From Paraburkholderia ferrariae NBRC 106233 (GTDB lineage Bacteria > Pseudomonadota > Gammaproteobacteria > Burkholderiales > Burkholderiaceae), in contig NZ_BAYB01000021.1 of assembly GCF_000685035.1 (NCBI RefSeq), forward strand, positions 1-64,000: DNA of 64,000 nt, in the 5' to 3' direction. Shown here one piece after another: positions 37,875-47,182 of this stretch. The position numbers and the translations under genes were made by a program. A model generated the notes under the pieces. That model was not told where the DNA came from. It ran no database searches and saw only the letters and a program-made list of their open reading frames with translations. Within the stretch, counting starts at the first letter, position 1. The number at the start of each line of letters is the position of its first letter.

Positions 37875-39436
37875 GCGGCTCTCCTCAGGCGAGCACGCTG
37901 CGCCATGCCGTACAGGTAGTCCAGCGTGTCAAAGTGATAGCTCTCAAACTCGACGGGATTCCAGTCGGCGAGATTGATACGCGGCTGGCCGAAATCGAGT
38001 CGTGGCAGCAGGTAGTAGTCGAGTGTGGTCTGGTTGCAGCTGTCCAGACGAACGGCAACCGTGATGTCAGGCAACAGGCTGGTATCAAACCGGACCTTCC
38101 AGTGATTTCTGCCGGAGCCGTGCGCCTGGCAGCGCGAGAGGACGATACACGCGGTGAATTCGCTGTTCACGGTGAGCATGTCGGTCGCCGGATCGCGTGT
38201 AACGGCGCCGCCCAGTGCAGCAATACGTGTCTCGGTTTCGGCAACGATGCCGGGGTGCAGTTGCCGGAGGAAGCGGTTAGTCTCGATATATTGATAATCG
38301 CGGCCCGGCGTAAACCCGACCGTCTGGTACGCGCGGATCAGGCTGCCGAAGTGATATGCATAGACTGAGGCGGAGGGCATGCCCTCCGTTTCATCAATAA
38401 CAAGGCCGGACAGGAAACCGCGACTGCGATACAGGTTCCGCAGGCGCTCGATCAACTCCTCACTTGAGTAGCGCCGGGCGCGCGCCCGCATCATGCCCTG
38501 CGCCGCGTAGAACGTTTCTGCCGGAATGATCGGCTTGAATGCCCCCTCCTTGCGGATCCACATCTCGGGCGGGTTCACGACGCGCGTCTTCTTCAGCTTG
38601 AACGACACGCGGTTGTAGACGTTGTTGCCGATGTACTTCTCGTTGATCAGCACCTCCCGCACGCTTGCCCGCGTCCAGTCGCGACCGAGATCCGTCTGGA
38701 TATTCATGCCGTTCAGGCGCGCGGCGATCTCATACTCGTTCAATGATTCGTCGATGAACCAGCGATAGATCAGGTTAACCGTCCGTACCTCGCTCCCGGG
38801 GCCCGGCATCAGGATGACCCGGTCTGTCTGCAGGCACTTGTGCTCGCTGCGCTGTAGTTCGCTCTTCATGAGCCCATGCTGGTCGACCAGTATCCGGCGC
38901 AGACCATAGCCCGCCGGTCCGCCTTGCCGGAAGCCCAGTTCGATGAGCCGGCACTGTCCGGCGAACACCTTCGCCGACAACTCGCGGCTGTATTCGCCAG
39001 CCATCGCACGCTTGACGCCCTTGACAATGGTCGAAACCGGTGAGCCATCGTTCTCAAACTGTTCCGCGCAGTAGGCTACCTGGATGCCGGCGCGCCGGCA
39101 GATATATTCATAGTAGGCGCTCTCATCCGCGTCCTGGAACCGATCCCAGCGACTCACGTCGTAGACAAGGATCACCCGAAACTCGGCGACGCCGCTTTCG
39201 ACGTCCCTGATGAGCGACTGCAATGCCTGTCGCCCGTCAATGCGCAGGCCACTTTTTCCCTCGTCAGCATAGGTGCGCACGATTGTGAGGCCGCGTTGCG
39301 CAGCGTAGTCGCGTATCCGGTCGCGCTGATTCTCCGTGGAGTATTGCTGATGCTCCGTCGACATCCGGACGTACTCGGCCGCGCGTACCGTAGTGGTCTG
39401 CGTGGCGACTGGTTCTGCTGCGCAATCGATGTCCAC
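37871..39436 (-). CDS. Large serine recombinase
   Basis: This 521-residue protein has a resolvase catalytic domain (EYVRMSTEHQQYSTENQ with the active Ser, VILVYDVSRWDRF). The arginine-bearing segment is VKGVKRAMAGEYSRELS, then a recombinase domain (RWTRASVREVLINEKYIGN). The C-terminal 200 residues are unlike the zinc-ribbon/coiled-coil of phage integrases and lack a Cys cluster. The start is GTG 39436 with GGAG eleven bases upstream. It heads the ParB/RepB pair and is probably the mobility enzyme of this end of the island. Confidence 0.9.
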   Translation of the reverse strand: MDIDCAAEPVATQTTTVRAAEYVRMSTEHQQYSTENQRDRIRDYAAQRGLTIVRTYADEGKSGLRIDGRQALQSLIRDVESGVAEFRVILVYDVSRWDRFQDADESAYYEYICRRAGIQVAYCAEQFENDGSPVSTIVKGVKRAMAGEYSRELSAKVFAGQCRLIELGFRQGGPAGYGLRRILVDQHGLMKSELQRSEHKCLQTDRVILMPGPGSEVRTVNLIYRWFIDESLNEYEIAARLNGMNIQTDLGRDWTRASVREVLINEKYIGNNVYNRVSFKLKKTRVVNPPEMWIRKEGAFKPIIPAETFYAAQGMMRARARRYSSEELIERLRNLYRSRGFLSGLVIDETEGMPSASVYAYHFGSLIRAYQTVGFTPGRDYQYIETNRFLRQLHPGIVAETETRIAALGGAVTRDPATDMLTVNSEFTACIVLSRCQAHGSGRNHWKVRFDTSLLPDITVAVRLDSCNQTTLDYYLLPRLDFGQPRINLADWNPVEFESYHFDTLDYLYGMAQRARLRRAA

Positions 39437-39607
39437 GATCCTGCTCCAGGCAGCAACGGTTTCTCGCTCGCCGCCCCGGCGCCGTCATGGCAATCGGATT
39501 CCTGTTGATGTCAGCCAGCGCCGCAAATCGGGCAAGGCTGATGCGAGCACACACAAGACAAACGTAGCAGGTGCCCGGCCTATATCAATCACGTCCTCTC
39601 TTTGCAA

Positions 39608-40051
39608 TCACGCCGACGAAGGTCGAGGAGCAGAAAGGACGGCAATATGGACGGTCCACGCGTTCATCTTTGCAATACCAGCCTCGACCGCATCGCAAAG
39701 GAGGTAGAAGCCCGACGCCAGCGGTTTGAAGGGAGACGACGTGCCCATCTTTCCAACGAGTTCAGCATTTCGCCGCGCATTCCGCTGGCGCTGCATCGCG
39801 CGATTGCGTTCGCGACACGCCGGATGGGTTTCGCGGTATCGGCGCCAGTAGTCAGGATGGCGGGCGCGCCAGGTGGCCTGGGCCCTGGCCTGATTTGCCC
39901 GATAGTCGGGATCCGAGCGCATACGTTCGTGTTGCCAGGCCCTTCGCCGTGCGAGCTGGCAGGCCCTCGACGAGCAGAAGCGTTGACTCGGAACGTGAGC
40001 AAGCGGAGTGAAATGCGCGCCGCAGGCGGCGCAGGTGCGGTCCGGTTTCAT
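39608..40051 (-). CDS. Small zinc-finger protein upstream of the recombinase
   Basis: This 147-residue protein starts at ATG 40051 (GGAG seven bases ahead; a GTG at 40063 is in frame). The N-terminus has a likely treble-clef/zinc knuckle, CAAC...FCSSRAC. A very basic Arg/Gln-rich region (DPDYRANQARAQATWRARHP, YWRRYRETHPACRERNR) follows. I recall similar unnamed proteins next to such recombinases in Burkholderiales. It could be a DNA-binding directionality factor or repressor. 171 bases separate it from the recombinase gene. Confidence 0.7.
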   Translation of the reverse strand: MKPDRTCAACGAHFTPLAHVPSQRFCSSRACQLARRRAWQHERMRSDPDYRANQARAQATWRARHPDYWRRYRETHPACRERNRAMQRQRNARRNAELVGKMGTSSPFKPLASGFYLLCDAVEAGIAKMNAWTVHIAVLSAPRPSSA

Positions 40052-40213
40052 GGCGGGCTCCACGCAGATATCGCAGGAGGGCCGGTCACGTCAGGTGGCG
40101 GGAGCAACTCGATGCCGGGTCCGCGCCGGCCCACCCTCGACGATTTTCCGTCTAGGGCGTGCTCGCCAGGCTTTTTGCCAATACAATTGGGGTCGCACTC
40201 AAACGCTACTACT

Positions 40214-40254
40214 TTGGCGCGGGCGTAGGGCAGTCGCGCCAACTCTGTCGCGCC
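40214..40254. repeat. Inverted and direct repeats near the island edge
   Basis: TTGGCGCG (40214-40221) and CGCGCCAA (40235-40242) are perfect 8-base arms 13 bases apart. GTCGCGCC occurs twice 14 bases apart. They lie about 160 bases upstream of the zinc-finger gene and could be an operator or a recombinase site. Confidence 0.45.
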
Positions 40255-40366
40255 CGACAAGACATCTGTGGCGCGAGTTCGTGTAAGTCTTTGATTTTTG
40301 GTAGACGCGGTCTCACTTACTATGGCGCTCTACGGGTATAAATAGCCTCATAGCCTTAGAAATGCG

Positions 40367-40401
40367 GACCCATAAGCTGAAAAGCTTATGGGTCTTTTCT
40401 A
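40367..40401 (+). terminator. Perfect 12-bp hairpin terminator
   Basis: GACCCATAAGCT, loop GAAA, AGCTTATGGGTC, then TTTTCTATT. No obvious plus-strand gene ends just before it. It may insulate the island from the acetyltransferase gene. Confidence 0.8.
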
Positions 40402-40513
40402 TTGGCAAGGCCAACCCGGCGTACCCACTTCGAAACATCCTTATTCCCGATCAGCCTCAGAACCGGCAATTGCAAAATAACAATCCCGCCATTCGCCACT
40501 ACACCCAATCCCC

Positions 40514-41023
40514 ATGCCCGAAATCCACCTGACCCGCGTCACCCGCTCCGACGCCCACGACCTCATCGCCGCCAACCGCGAAAGCCAGTCCTACCACCAC
40601 CCATGGGCCGCCTCCTTCACCGACCAGGCAGGCTTCGACGCCTGGTTCGCGCGCACGCTCACCGGCCCCGCCATCGGCCTCGTCGCGCGCGAAGCCGAGT
40701 CGAACGACATTGTCGGCGTGGTCAACATCAACGAAATCGTCGCTGGGGTGTTTCAGAGCGCCTATCTGGGCTACTACGGCATGCAGCGATACGCCGGACG
40801 CGGCTACATGACCGAGGCGCTGCGCGCGGCAATCGACTACGCGTTCAGCGACCTCGGACTCCATCGCCTCGAAGCGAACATCCAGCCCGGCAACGAGGCG
40901 TCGATCGCGCTCGTGCGGCGCCTGGGTTTTCAGAAGGAGGGATTCTCGCCGCGCTATCTTCGCATCGACGGCGAATGGCGCGATCACGAGCGCTGGGCGC
41001 TGCTTGCCGACATGCCGCGCTAG
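40514..41023 (+). CDS. GNAT-family (RimJ/RimL-like) N-acetyltransferase
   Basis: This 169-residue acetyl-CoA-dependent N-acetyltransferase has the acetyl-CoA binding region YYGMQRYAGRGYMTEALRAAIDYAF and the later NEASIALVRRLGFQKEGF segment, both typical of RimJ-type enzymes. Those enzymes acetylate protein N-termini or small amines; the substrate here is unknown. It is the first gene with clear core codon usage to the right of the island. Confidence 0.9.
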   Translation: MPEIHLTRVTRSDAHDLIAANRESQSYHHPWAASFTDQAGFDAWFARTLTGPAIGLVAREAESNDIVGVVNINEIVAGVFQSAYLGYYGMQRYAGRGYMTEALRAAIDYAFSDLGLHRLEANIQPGNEASIALVRRLGFQKEGFSPRYLRIDGEWRDHERWALLADMPR

Positions 41024-41029
41024 CGCGCG

Positions 41030-41300
41030 GACCCGCTATCCACAGCGCCATGCGGATAACTTGCGGACAACCCGGCTGAATGCTTGTGAACCGAATGGGG
41101 ACAAGTAAAGCGGCGCGGCGCGGTCCGAAAAGTTATCCGCCGCCGCGCAACGTTGTTCACGCACGCCGCCCGTACTTATAAAACGCCTAGCTCTTTGACA
41201 ACCCAATAGTTTTTCCCGCTTATCCACAGGAAATCCAGGGGCTTGTTAACTACTACTACGTTTATATACAAGTAAACAAGAAAACCTTAACGACATCGCC
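41030..41300. other. Candidate replication origin: DnaA-box cluster, trio-like repeats and AT-rich tract
   Basis: This intergenic stretch carries a consensus DnaA box TTATCCACA at 41220-41228 and near matches CTATCCACA (41036-41044), TGCGGATAA (41051-41059, reverse), TTATCCGCC (41133-41141) and TTGTTCACG (41153-41161). Beyond the perfect box come a GC-richer spacer, then AACTACTACTACG, which gives CTA repeats like DnaA-trios, and an AT-rich tract to about 41290. That is the box, spacer, trio and AT-tract order of bacterial unwinding regions. It is a good oriC candidate, but position relative to dnaA varies in this family and no GC-skew test was possible. Confidence 0.5.
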
Positions 41301-41361
41301 AAAGCAGGCCGACCGAAGCTCGCTCCAGCAGCAGTACCGAAAAGCACCGAAGCGACGGGAC

Positions 41362-41841
41362 TCAAACCAGCGGCAGGCAAAGCTCGGTCAGCAGCGCTTC
41401 GGGCGCCACCTCGTCAGGCGTATTCCGGTACACCTCGAACGAAGGCACGCTGAAATCGGCCTGTTGGCCCGAGTTCGGCAGCCACTCGGCGTAGAACCAC
41501 ATCCAGGCCGCCTTCAAACCTTCGTACGGCCCCTTGTGCAGCAACACCGCGTGCTTGCCGCCGCGCAATTGCATGTGTTGCACGGGCGAGGCGGGCGCGA
41601 CGCTCGACGGATCGGCAAGCTGGATCGCGGCCTTCGAACGCAGCTTCGAAGCCTCGACGCGGTCTGGATCGTCGTAGAAGATGCCCACCAGCTTCGAACC
41701 CGCCGTAGACACATTGCGCTGGCCGAGCCACTGCGCGAGCGTGGCGTAGGCATCGCTGATCTTCGGGTACGGGCCGATGTGCTCCACGGCGAGGAGATCC
41801 ATCGGCTGGAGGGTGACAATCTTGACATCGCTCGCTTGCAT
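41362..41841 (-). CDS. GyrI-like / AraC effector-binding domain protein
   Basis: This 159-residue protein has the GyrI-like small-molecule-binding fold. It starts MQASDVKIVTLQPMDLLAVEHIGPY and continues with WLGQRN, LVGIFYDDPD and HAVLLHKGPYEGLKAAWMWF. The start is ATG 41841 with GGAGG eleven bases upstream, well inside a longer frame to 41988. Stand-alone members bind or hydrolyse small molecules. It is the last of three minus-strand genes after aldehyde dehydrogenase and DUF779 and may be co-transcribed with them. Confidence 0.85.
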   Translation of the reverse strand: MQASDVKIVTLQPMDLLAVEHIGPYPKISDAYATLAQWLGQRNVSTAGSKLVGIFYDDPDRVEASKLRSKAAIQLADPSSVAPASPVQHMQLRGGKHAVLLHKGPYEGLKAAWMWFYAEWLPNSGQQADFSVPSFEVYRNTPDEVAPEALLTELCLPLV

Positions 41842-41948
41842 GGCGGTGCCTCCGTAAAGGTGGGCGGCGCGGCCGCCCAGGCAGGAGGACTGACGATAGC
41901 ACCGCCGCGGGCGAGGCGCGCGGCGGGCGTCCCGCAGGCGCAGGCGCG

Positions 41949-42353
41949 TCACGCATCCGCCCGCGCGACCGGGTGTTCGGCGAGCCATGCGTTTTCATCG
42001 TCGTCGAAAAGCCGCGAGCGGGTGAGAAAGCGCAGGCCCGTCGGGCGTTCGAGCGAGAACATGCCGCCGTTGCCGGGCACGGCGTCGATGACGAGCTGCG
42101 TGTGCTGCCAATACTCGAACTGCGCGGCGCTCATGTAGAACGGCATGCCGCCGATTTCGCCGAGGCGCACGTCGGAGCCGCCGACCGAGAACTCGCCGGC
42201 CGGAAAGCACATTGGCGCACTGCCGTCGCAGCAGCCGCCCGACTGGTGGAAGAGCAGCGGACCATGCTGGCTCGCGAGTCCCTCGATCAGCGTGAGAGCG
42301 GCGGGGGTGGCAACGACGCGGGGAACCGTGTTGGAAACAGCGGGGGGAACCAT
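41949..42353 (-). CDS. DUF779 protein (acetaldehyde dehydrogenase-associated)
   Basis: This 134-residue protein of the DUF779 family is a constant neighbour of acetaldehyde dehydrogenases. Signature segments are LLFHQSGGCCDGSAPMC, GGMPFYMSAAQFEYWQHTQL and VIDAVPGNGGMFSLE. The Cys-rich GCCDG motif may bind metal. The start is ATG 42353 with AAGGAG upstream; the frame is open to 42401. It lies 80 bases after the dehydrogenase gene, as expected for its operon partner. Biochemical role not defined. Confidence 0.88.
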   Translation of the reverse strand: MVPPAVSNTVPRVVATPAALTLIEGLASQHGPLLFHQSGGCCDGSAPMCFPAGEFSVGGSDVRLGEIGGMPFYMSAAQFEYWQHTQLVIDAVPGNGGMFSLERPTGLRFLTRSRLFDDDENAWLAEHPVARADA

Positions 42354-42433
42354 GCGAGGCTCGCTCCTTGCGTGAAAAGACGACGCGGGCGGCGATCGCA
42401 AGCTCTCGCCACCCGCGCGCCGGATCAGAACGA

Positions 42434-43954
<1,521 letters not shown>

Positions 43955-44026
43955 CGTCGTGCTCCTCTGTATTCTCGATGTCGATATGGACGGGCGCGGC
44001 ATGCCGCGCTACCGGCACGCGCTTAC

Positions 44027-44041
44027 GCCAGAAGCGTGCCA
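44027..44041 (-). promoter_or_regulatory. Sigma-54 (-24/-12) promoter for aldehyde dehydrogenase
   Basis: On the minus strand, TGGCACGCTTCTGGC matches the TGGCACG-N4-TTGC consensus with one mismatch and has the invariant GG-N10-GC spacing. It lies about 73 bases upstream of the ATG at 43954. Confidence 0.7.
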
Positions 44042-44159
44042 GTGCGTCCGGCACGCCGGCGCATCAAGGCGCCGCGCGCCTGAGGAGACGATGTGCGGGA
44101 GACGGGGACGATGAGAAACGCCGAGAGGTGCGCCGGGATTGAGCGGTCCGGCGCGGTAC

Positions 44160-44176
44160 TGTTCAAAAATTGAACA
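44160..44176. promoter_or_regulatory. Inverted repeat, candidate enhancer-binding activator site
   Basis: TGTTCAAAAATTGAACA has two 6-base arms around a 5-base centre. It is about 120 bases upstream of the sigma-54 promoter, the usual place for a bacterial enhancer-binding protein such as an AcoR-type regulator. Confidence 0.55.
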
Positions 44177-44250
44177 ACGGCGACAGGAAGTTGGGCAATC
44201 GGGCCGCCAATGCTGTAGTCTTGGCGGCCGTTACAGTCAGGAGAGTCTGC

Positions 44251-44445
44251 ATGTCCGCATCATTCGTTTGCCGCAACCAGTCGTGCGGCACGCCCTGGGA
44301 ACAAAGCGACGTGGTCATCAAGAACGAAGGCCAGGGGCCGTTGTTCCGCTGCCCGCTTTGCGGCGCCCGCAACTACCTCGAACAGTTCGAGGACGACGAC
44401 GGCAACGTTGTCTACGAGCAGGTGGACGGCAAGCCGTTCCTGTGA
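44251..44445 (+). CDS. Small zinc-ribbon protein
   Basis: This 64-residue protein starts MSASFVCRNQSCGTPW. It has two Cys pairs, CRNQSC and CPLC, that form a likely zinc ribbon, then an acidic stretch (LEQFEDDDGNVVYEQ). The start is ATG 44251 with AGGAG; the frame is open to 44170. No function known. Confidence 0.75.
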   Translation: MSASFVCRNQSCGTPWEQSDVVIKNEGQGPLFRCPLCGARNYLEQFEDDDGNVVYEQVDGKPFL

Positions 44446-44471
44446 GGCTGTAAGCGTTCGCGGCTTTGTGG

Positions 44472-44792
44472 CTAGAGGATCTCGGTTGCGAGCGTGACGC
44501 CGAAGAAGAAGCCGGCGACCACACCGAGCGCGCGGCCAACGAGCAGCGAGTTCAGGTCTTCGTCCAGCATCAGCGGATCGCGCCGGCTGCGCAGCACGGT
44601 TTTGAGCAGCAGGGGGCGGGCAAGGACCGCGCACGCCGAAATCAGCAGCGGCACCGCGAGCCGGAGCGCGGTGCCGACATGCTTTTCGGGCGGGATATCC
44701 AGCCAGATCAGAAGCAGAAGAGCAAAAGCCGTGACGATCGCGCCGGCGAGCGCCCCCGACACGAGCCGATCGGTGGAATGACCGTGCAGCAT
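44472..44792 (-). CDS. Hypothetical small membrane protein
   Basis: This 106-residue protein has three hydrophobic segments (about 14-33, 43-60 and 84-105), so it is probably an inner-membrane protein. The start is ATG 44792 with GAGG seven bases ahead; the frame is open to 44831. Convergent with the zinc-ribbon gene. No family recognised. Confidence 0.7.
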   Translation of the reverse strand: MLHGHSTDRLVSGALAGAIVTAFALLLLIWLDIPPEKHVGTALRLAVPLLISACAVLARPLLLKTVLRSRRDPLMLDEDLNSLLVGRALGVVAGFFFGVTLATEIL

Positions 44793-45032
44793 GATTGACC
44801 TCGCAGGAACAGTGAACCTGATCATCATCAAGTTTTGGTCGGAAAAGTCCTATGGGAGCAGTCCGAAAGGCGAGGGGGGAAGCGGATGGCGCGCTCGGAT
44901 TTGCGCGAATGCGCCCCTATTTTTACTCCGGATTACGCCTACCTACCTAGTCAGGTAGGCTGGCTTCTGCGCCGCAGCGTCCTACAGTACCTCCATACGA
45001 TAAGAAACCAGCTTGGACGTACGGGGGAAGCC

Positions 45033-45290
45033 ATGACATTCGTCGAACAGGAAATTGCGCACATCGCGCGTGTGATGCCGCCGTCGCTCACCGGTGACTT
45101 CGAAACGCCCATCATGGGCGTCGCCTACTGGCGCAAACGGCTCTATACCTTGCTCAAGCAGAACCACCTGACTCATGTTCAACTCGGCACGGTCGATACG
45201 CTGCTGCGTCAGCTCGACGGTTTCGAGGCGCGTGGGCGCTGGATGCCGCAGCGCGCTACGAAGGCGCTTCGGGTGAAGGCACTGGCTTGA
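45033..45290 (+). CDS. Conserved hypothetical protein, about 85 aa
   Basis: This protein starts at ATG 45033 (GGGGGAAG upstream), reads MTFVEQEIAHIARVMPPSLT and continues to WMPQRATKALRVKALA. The frame is open to 44835, with another possible ATG at 44886 (GAGGGGGG upstream). An inverted repeat CCTACCT-AGTC-AGGTAGG near 44939-44956 lies in that upstream part and looks regulatory, so I favour the shorter form. Function unknown. Confidence 0.55.
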   Translation: MTFVEQEIAHIARVMPPSLTGDFETPIMGVAYWRKRLYTLLKQNHLTHVQLGTVDTLLRQLDGFEARGRWMPQRATKALRVKALA

Positions 45291-45318
45291 GTGATGGTGC
45301 GGGGCGGATTTTTGAAAG

Positions 45319-45351
45319 CTTTGGTCGGGCGTGAGTGGGTTGAACGCTCGA
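45319..45351 (-). repeat. Degenerate copy of the tRNA-Lys 3' end (attachment-site-like)
   Basis: These 33 bases match 48368-48400 (inside and just past the 3' end of tRNA-Lys) at 28 positions in direct orientation. The shared block GGGCGTGAGTG is uninterrupted. Typical of the far repeat left by integration at a tRNA 3' end. Confidence 0.65.
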
Positions 45352-45645
45352 TTACTCGCTCAGGAGGCGCTTCACTTCATCAAGGAAAGAAGCGGTCGTA
45401 TGACCCCATAAAACAGGATCAAATTGGCTGCCATATCTTTCATTGAATTCTGAATCAAGCGTATCTGGAAAATCTGCTTTGAATGAATCTATATCAGAAA
45501 TGAGTGCATCGATTTCGCTCTTCGGCATTTTTTCGATGTAGGAAGAAACTAGTTCTTCCACCGAATTTCCAAAAATATCAAAATCTTCGTGGAAGCGAGA
45601 GCGAATCAAACCTGTCAGATAACCATATTTGTCATTGTCAACCAT
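45352..45645 (-). CDS. CdiI-like immunity protein, copy 1
   Basis: This 97-residue acidic protein resembles contact-dependent inhibition immunity proteins. The marks are FHEDFDIFGNSVEELVSSYI and the C-terminal FDPVLWGHTTASFLDEVKRLL. It would bind and block the RNase-A-like toxin encoded just upstream. It lies ten bases from the remnant toxin gene on the same strand. It is more diverged from copy 2 (46880-47182) than the toxin N-termini are from each other. That could mean distinct specificity, although the paired toxin has lost its active part. Confidence 0.8.
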   Translation of the reverse strand: MVDNDKYGYLTGLIRSRFHEDFDIFGNSVEELVSSYIEKMPKSEIDALISDIDSFKADFPDTLDSEFNERYGSQFDPVLWGHTTASFLDEVKRLLSE

Positions 45646-45655
45646 ACTGTAATCC

Positions 45656-46323
45656 TCACTCCAGATACGATGTCACAATATAATACGGCATCCCGTTGTA
45701 TGTCTTATATCGCAGCACGACTGCAACCTTTTGAGCTTCGATTCTTTTACCCGTACTCCGGATAACCGCAAAGCCAACATTTTTCCCTACGTCCTTTGCC
45801 AAGTCCAAATCTCGTGAGGGTGCTTTCGTCCACGCACGAATTGCCAGTGCATTTACCGTCATCGTTTCGGATATGGCCCATTCGGCGGCGTAATGCTGCC
45901 TGCGCGTGCCGCCTTGATCGAGCCGGCGAAGCCGAACGGCACGACCATATCCAGCGACAGGCCGATATTGTTCGCCATGTCGGCTCTGACGTTCATCGCC
46001 TGGGCCAGCTTCGCTGTGCCCTGCCGGGTAAGGGTGTCGGTATCGAGCCCGGTCCATACCTGGCGCAGACCCGCTGCCGTCGTATCCGAGCCATGTACGC
46101 CGAACACCACGCATCCGGCTTTGCTGGCCATCGTCGGTTCCGGCAGCACACACAGCGCCGCTGCCCCGACCATTTCCAGCACCCCGCCGACAACCTGCAA
46201 GCCGCCCCATAGCCGGTTGGAAAGCATTTCGGACTGGCTGATCGACTGGCGGGAAAGCACCGCTGCCAGTTGCGGCGCACTGAGTACGACACGCACGCCA
46301 TCTGAATCCTGCTGGTACGACAT
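45656..46323 (-). pseudogene. RNase-A-like toxin gene, copy 1, with internal deletion and frameshift
   Basis: It begins at ATG 46323 (MSYQQDSDGVRVVLSAPQLA) and follows copy 2 closely through IGLSLDMVVPFGFAGSIKAAR. It then runs out of frame after SITPPNGPYPKR at 45859. The toxin tail continues in another frame (AISETMTVNALAIRAW to TYNGMPYYIVTSYLE, stop at 45656). About 170 bases present in copy 2, including the GGHTLEKHAGR histidines, are missing at the junction. The product cannot be an active nuclease. Confidence 0.8.
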
Positions 46324-46879
46324 TCCGCACTCCTCTGTATCTGCTGGGGTCGTCAAGCTGGCAAGCGACCAGGGGGATCGGGAATGGGCGATGGATGATT
46401 TCGGGGTTTCGCTACGATTAGCGCAATGTCTGCAGTTGTCCTTGTCGGAATGTGCAGTCACGCCCAACCGCCTGCACAAACTCTGAGATTGGTGTCACGT
46501 GCGTACGCGCTTTTCTACCGGATAGTTAAGGTTGGCCGGGTTATTTCCGCCCATAAAAAGGTGGGCGTAAGTGCGAAAACACTTGGCGGAAAAACCCCCA
46601 CCAACTTCCTGATTGAGACCCTGCCAGCTTGCGCGGGCCTTCCAGGGACTATCTGCACTGCGGGTGCGAAGACTCGCGATTTTCGGCTAGCCAATACCTC
46701 GTAAAGTTGTTCGCACCCTGCTGCGCATTTCGCGAGATCCGAGACTGGCCTGCCTTTGCGGCGGGACGTGCGAACACACAGACGAGCAGAAATGCGAACA
46801 CCACAGCATGAAATGCGAACATCGCCGCGCATGGATGCGCCGGACGGCATGGAACCGCCCACACGTGGTGACAGGTGAA
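46324..46879. other. Spacer between the two toxin/immunity units
   Basis: About 550 bases. The first 90 or so resemble the bases upstream of toxin copy 2 (48006-48095), so the duplication includes the promoter. Near the right it has AAATGCGAACA twice (46790-46800, 46811-46821) and a related TGCGAACA at 46770-46777. No gene is evident. Confidence 0.55.
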
Positions 46880-47182
46880 CTACTTTAGGAGACGCTTCAA
46901 TTCCTCGAGGAAAGAGGCGGTCGTGTAGCCCCATAAAACGGGATCAAAATCATGCCCATAATCCTTTTCGAACGCGGAATCCAGATCATTAGGGTGTTCG
47001 CTCCTGAACGAGTCTATTTCGCGAACCAGATTTTCATAATCGTAAGGGCAGTCTTTCTTGTAACACGCGACAATTTCCAGGACGGTTTCTCCGAACAGGT
47101 CGAAATCCTGGCCGAAATACGTATTAAAGAGATGGTCCATTTCTGGATAGCGCTCTGACGAACTCATTTCTTTCTCATCCAA
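46880..47182 (-). CDS. CdiI-like immunity protein, copy 2
   Basis: This 100-residue acidic protein shares the pattern FGQDFDLFGETVLEIVACY and FDPVLWGYTTASFLEELKRLL with copy 1. It belongs to the contact-dependent inhibition immunity family. Its start overlaps the end of toxin copy 2 by eight bases, so toxin and immunity are translationally coupled. It should neutralise the RNase-A-like domain encoded next to it. Confidence 0.82.
   Translation of the reverse strand: MDEKEMSSSERYPEMDHLFNTYFGQDFDLFGETVLEIVACYKKDCPYDYENLVREIDSFRSEHPNDLDSAFEKDYGHDFDPVLWGYTTASFLEELKRLLK

Larger units (their letters stand above)
36075..40051 (-). mobile_element. Serine recombinase / ParB / RepB-like module
   Basis: Four minus-strand genes: a zinc-finger protein, a large serine recombinase, a ParB (frameshifted) and a RepB-type ParB. 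The last three are joined by ATGA overlaps. No ParA or replication initiator accompanies them. The set lies at the right end of the island next to core genes and may be the unit that integrated there. Confidence 0.65.
40052..40513. other. Right boundary region of the 35 kb island
   Basis: About 460 bases with no convincing gene. It contains the inverted repeat TTGGCGCG...CGCGCCAA (40214-40242), a direct repeat GTCGCGCC (40233-40240 and 40247-40254) and a strong hairpin terminator at 40367-40401. Core gene composition resumes with the acetyltransferase gene. Confidence 0.5.
43955..44250. other. Divergent regulatory region upstream of aldehyde dehydrogenase
   Basis: About 300 bases without a gene. 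It holds the sigma-54 promoter (44027-44041) and the palindrome at 44160-44176. Confidence 0.6.
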
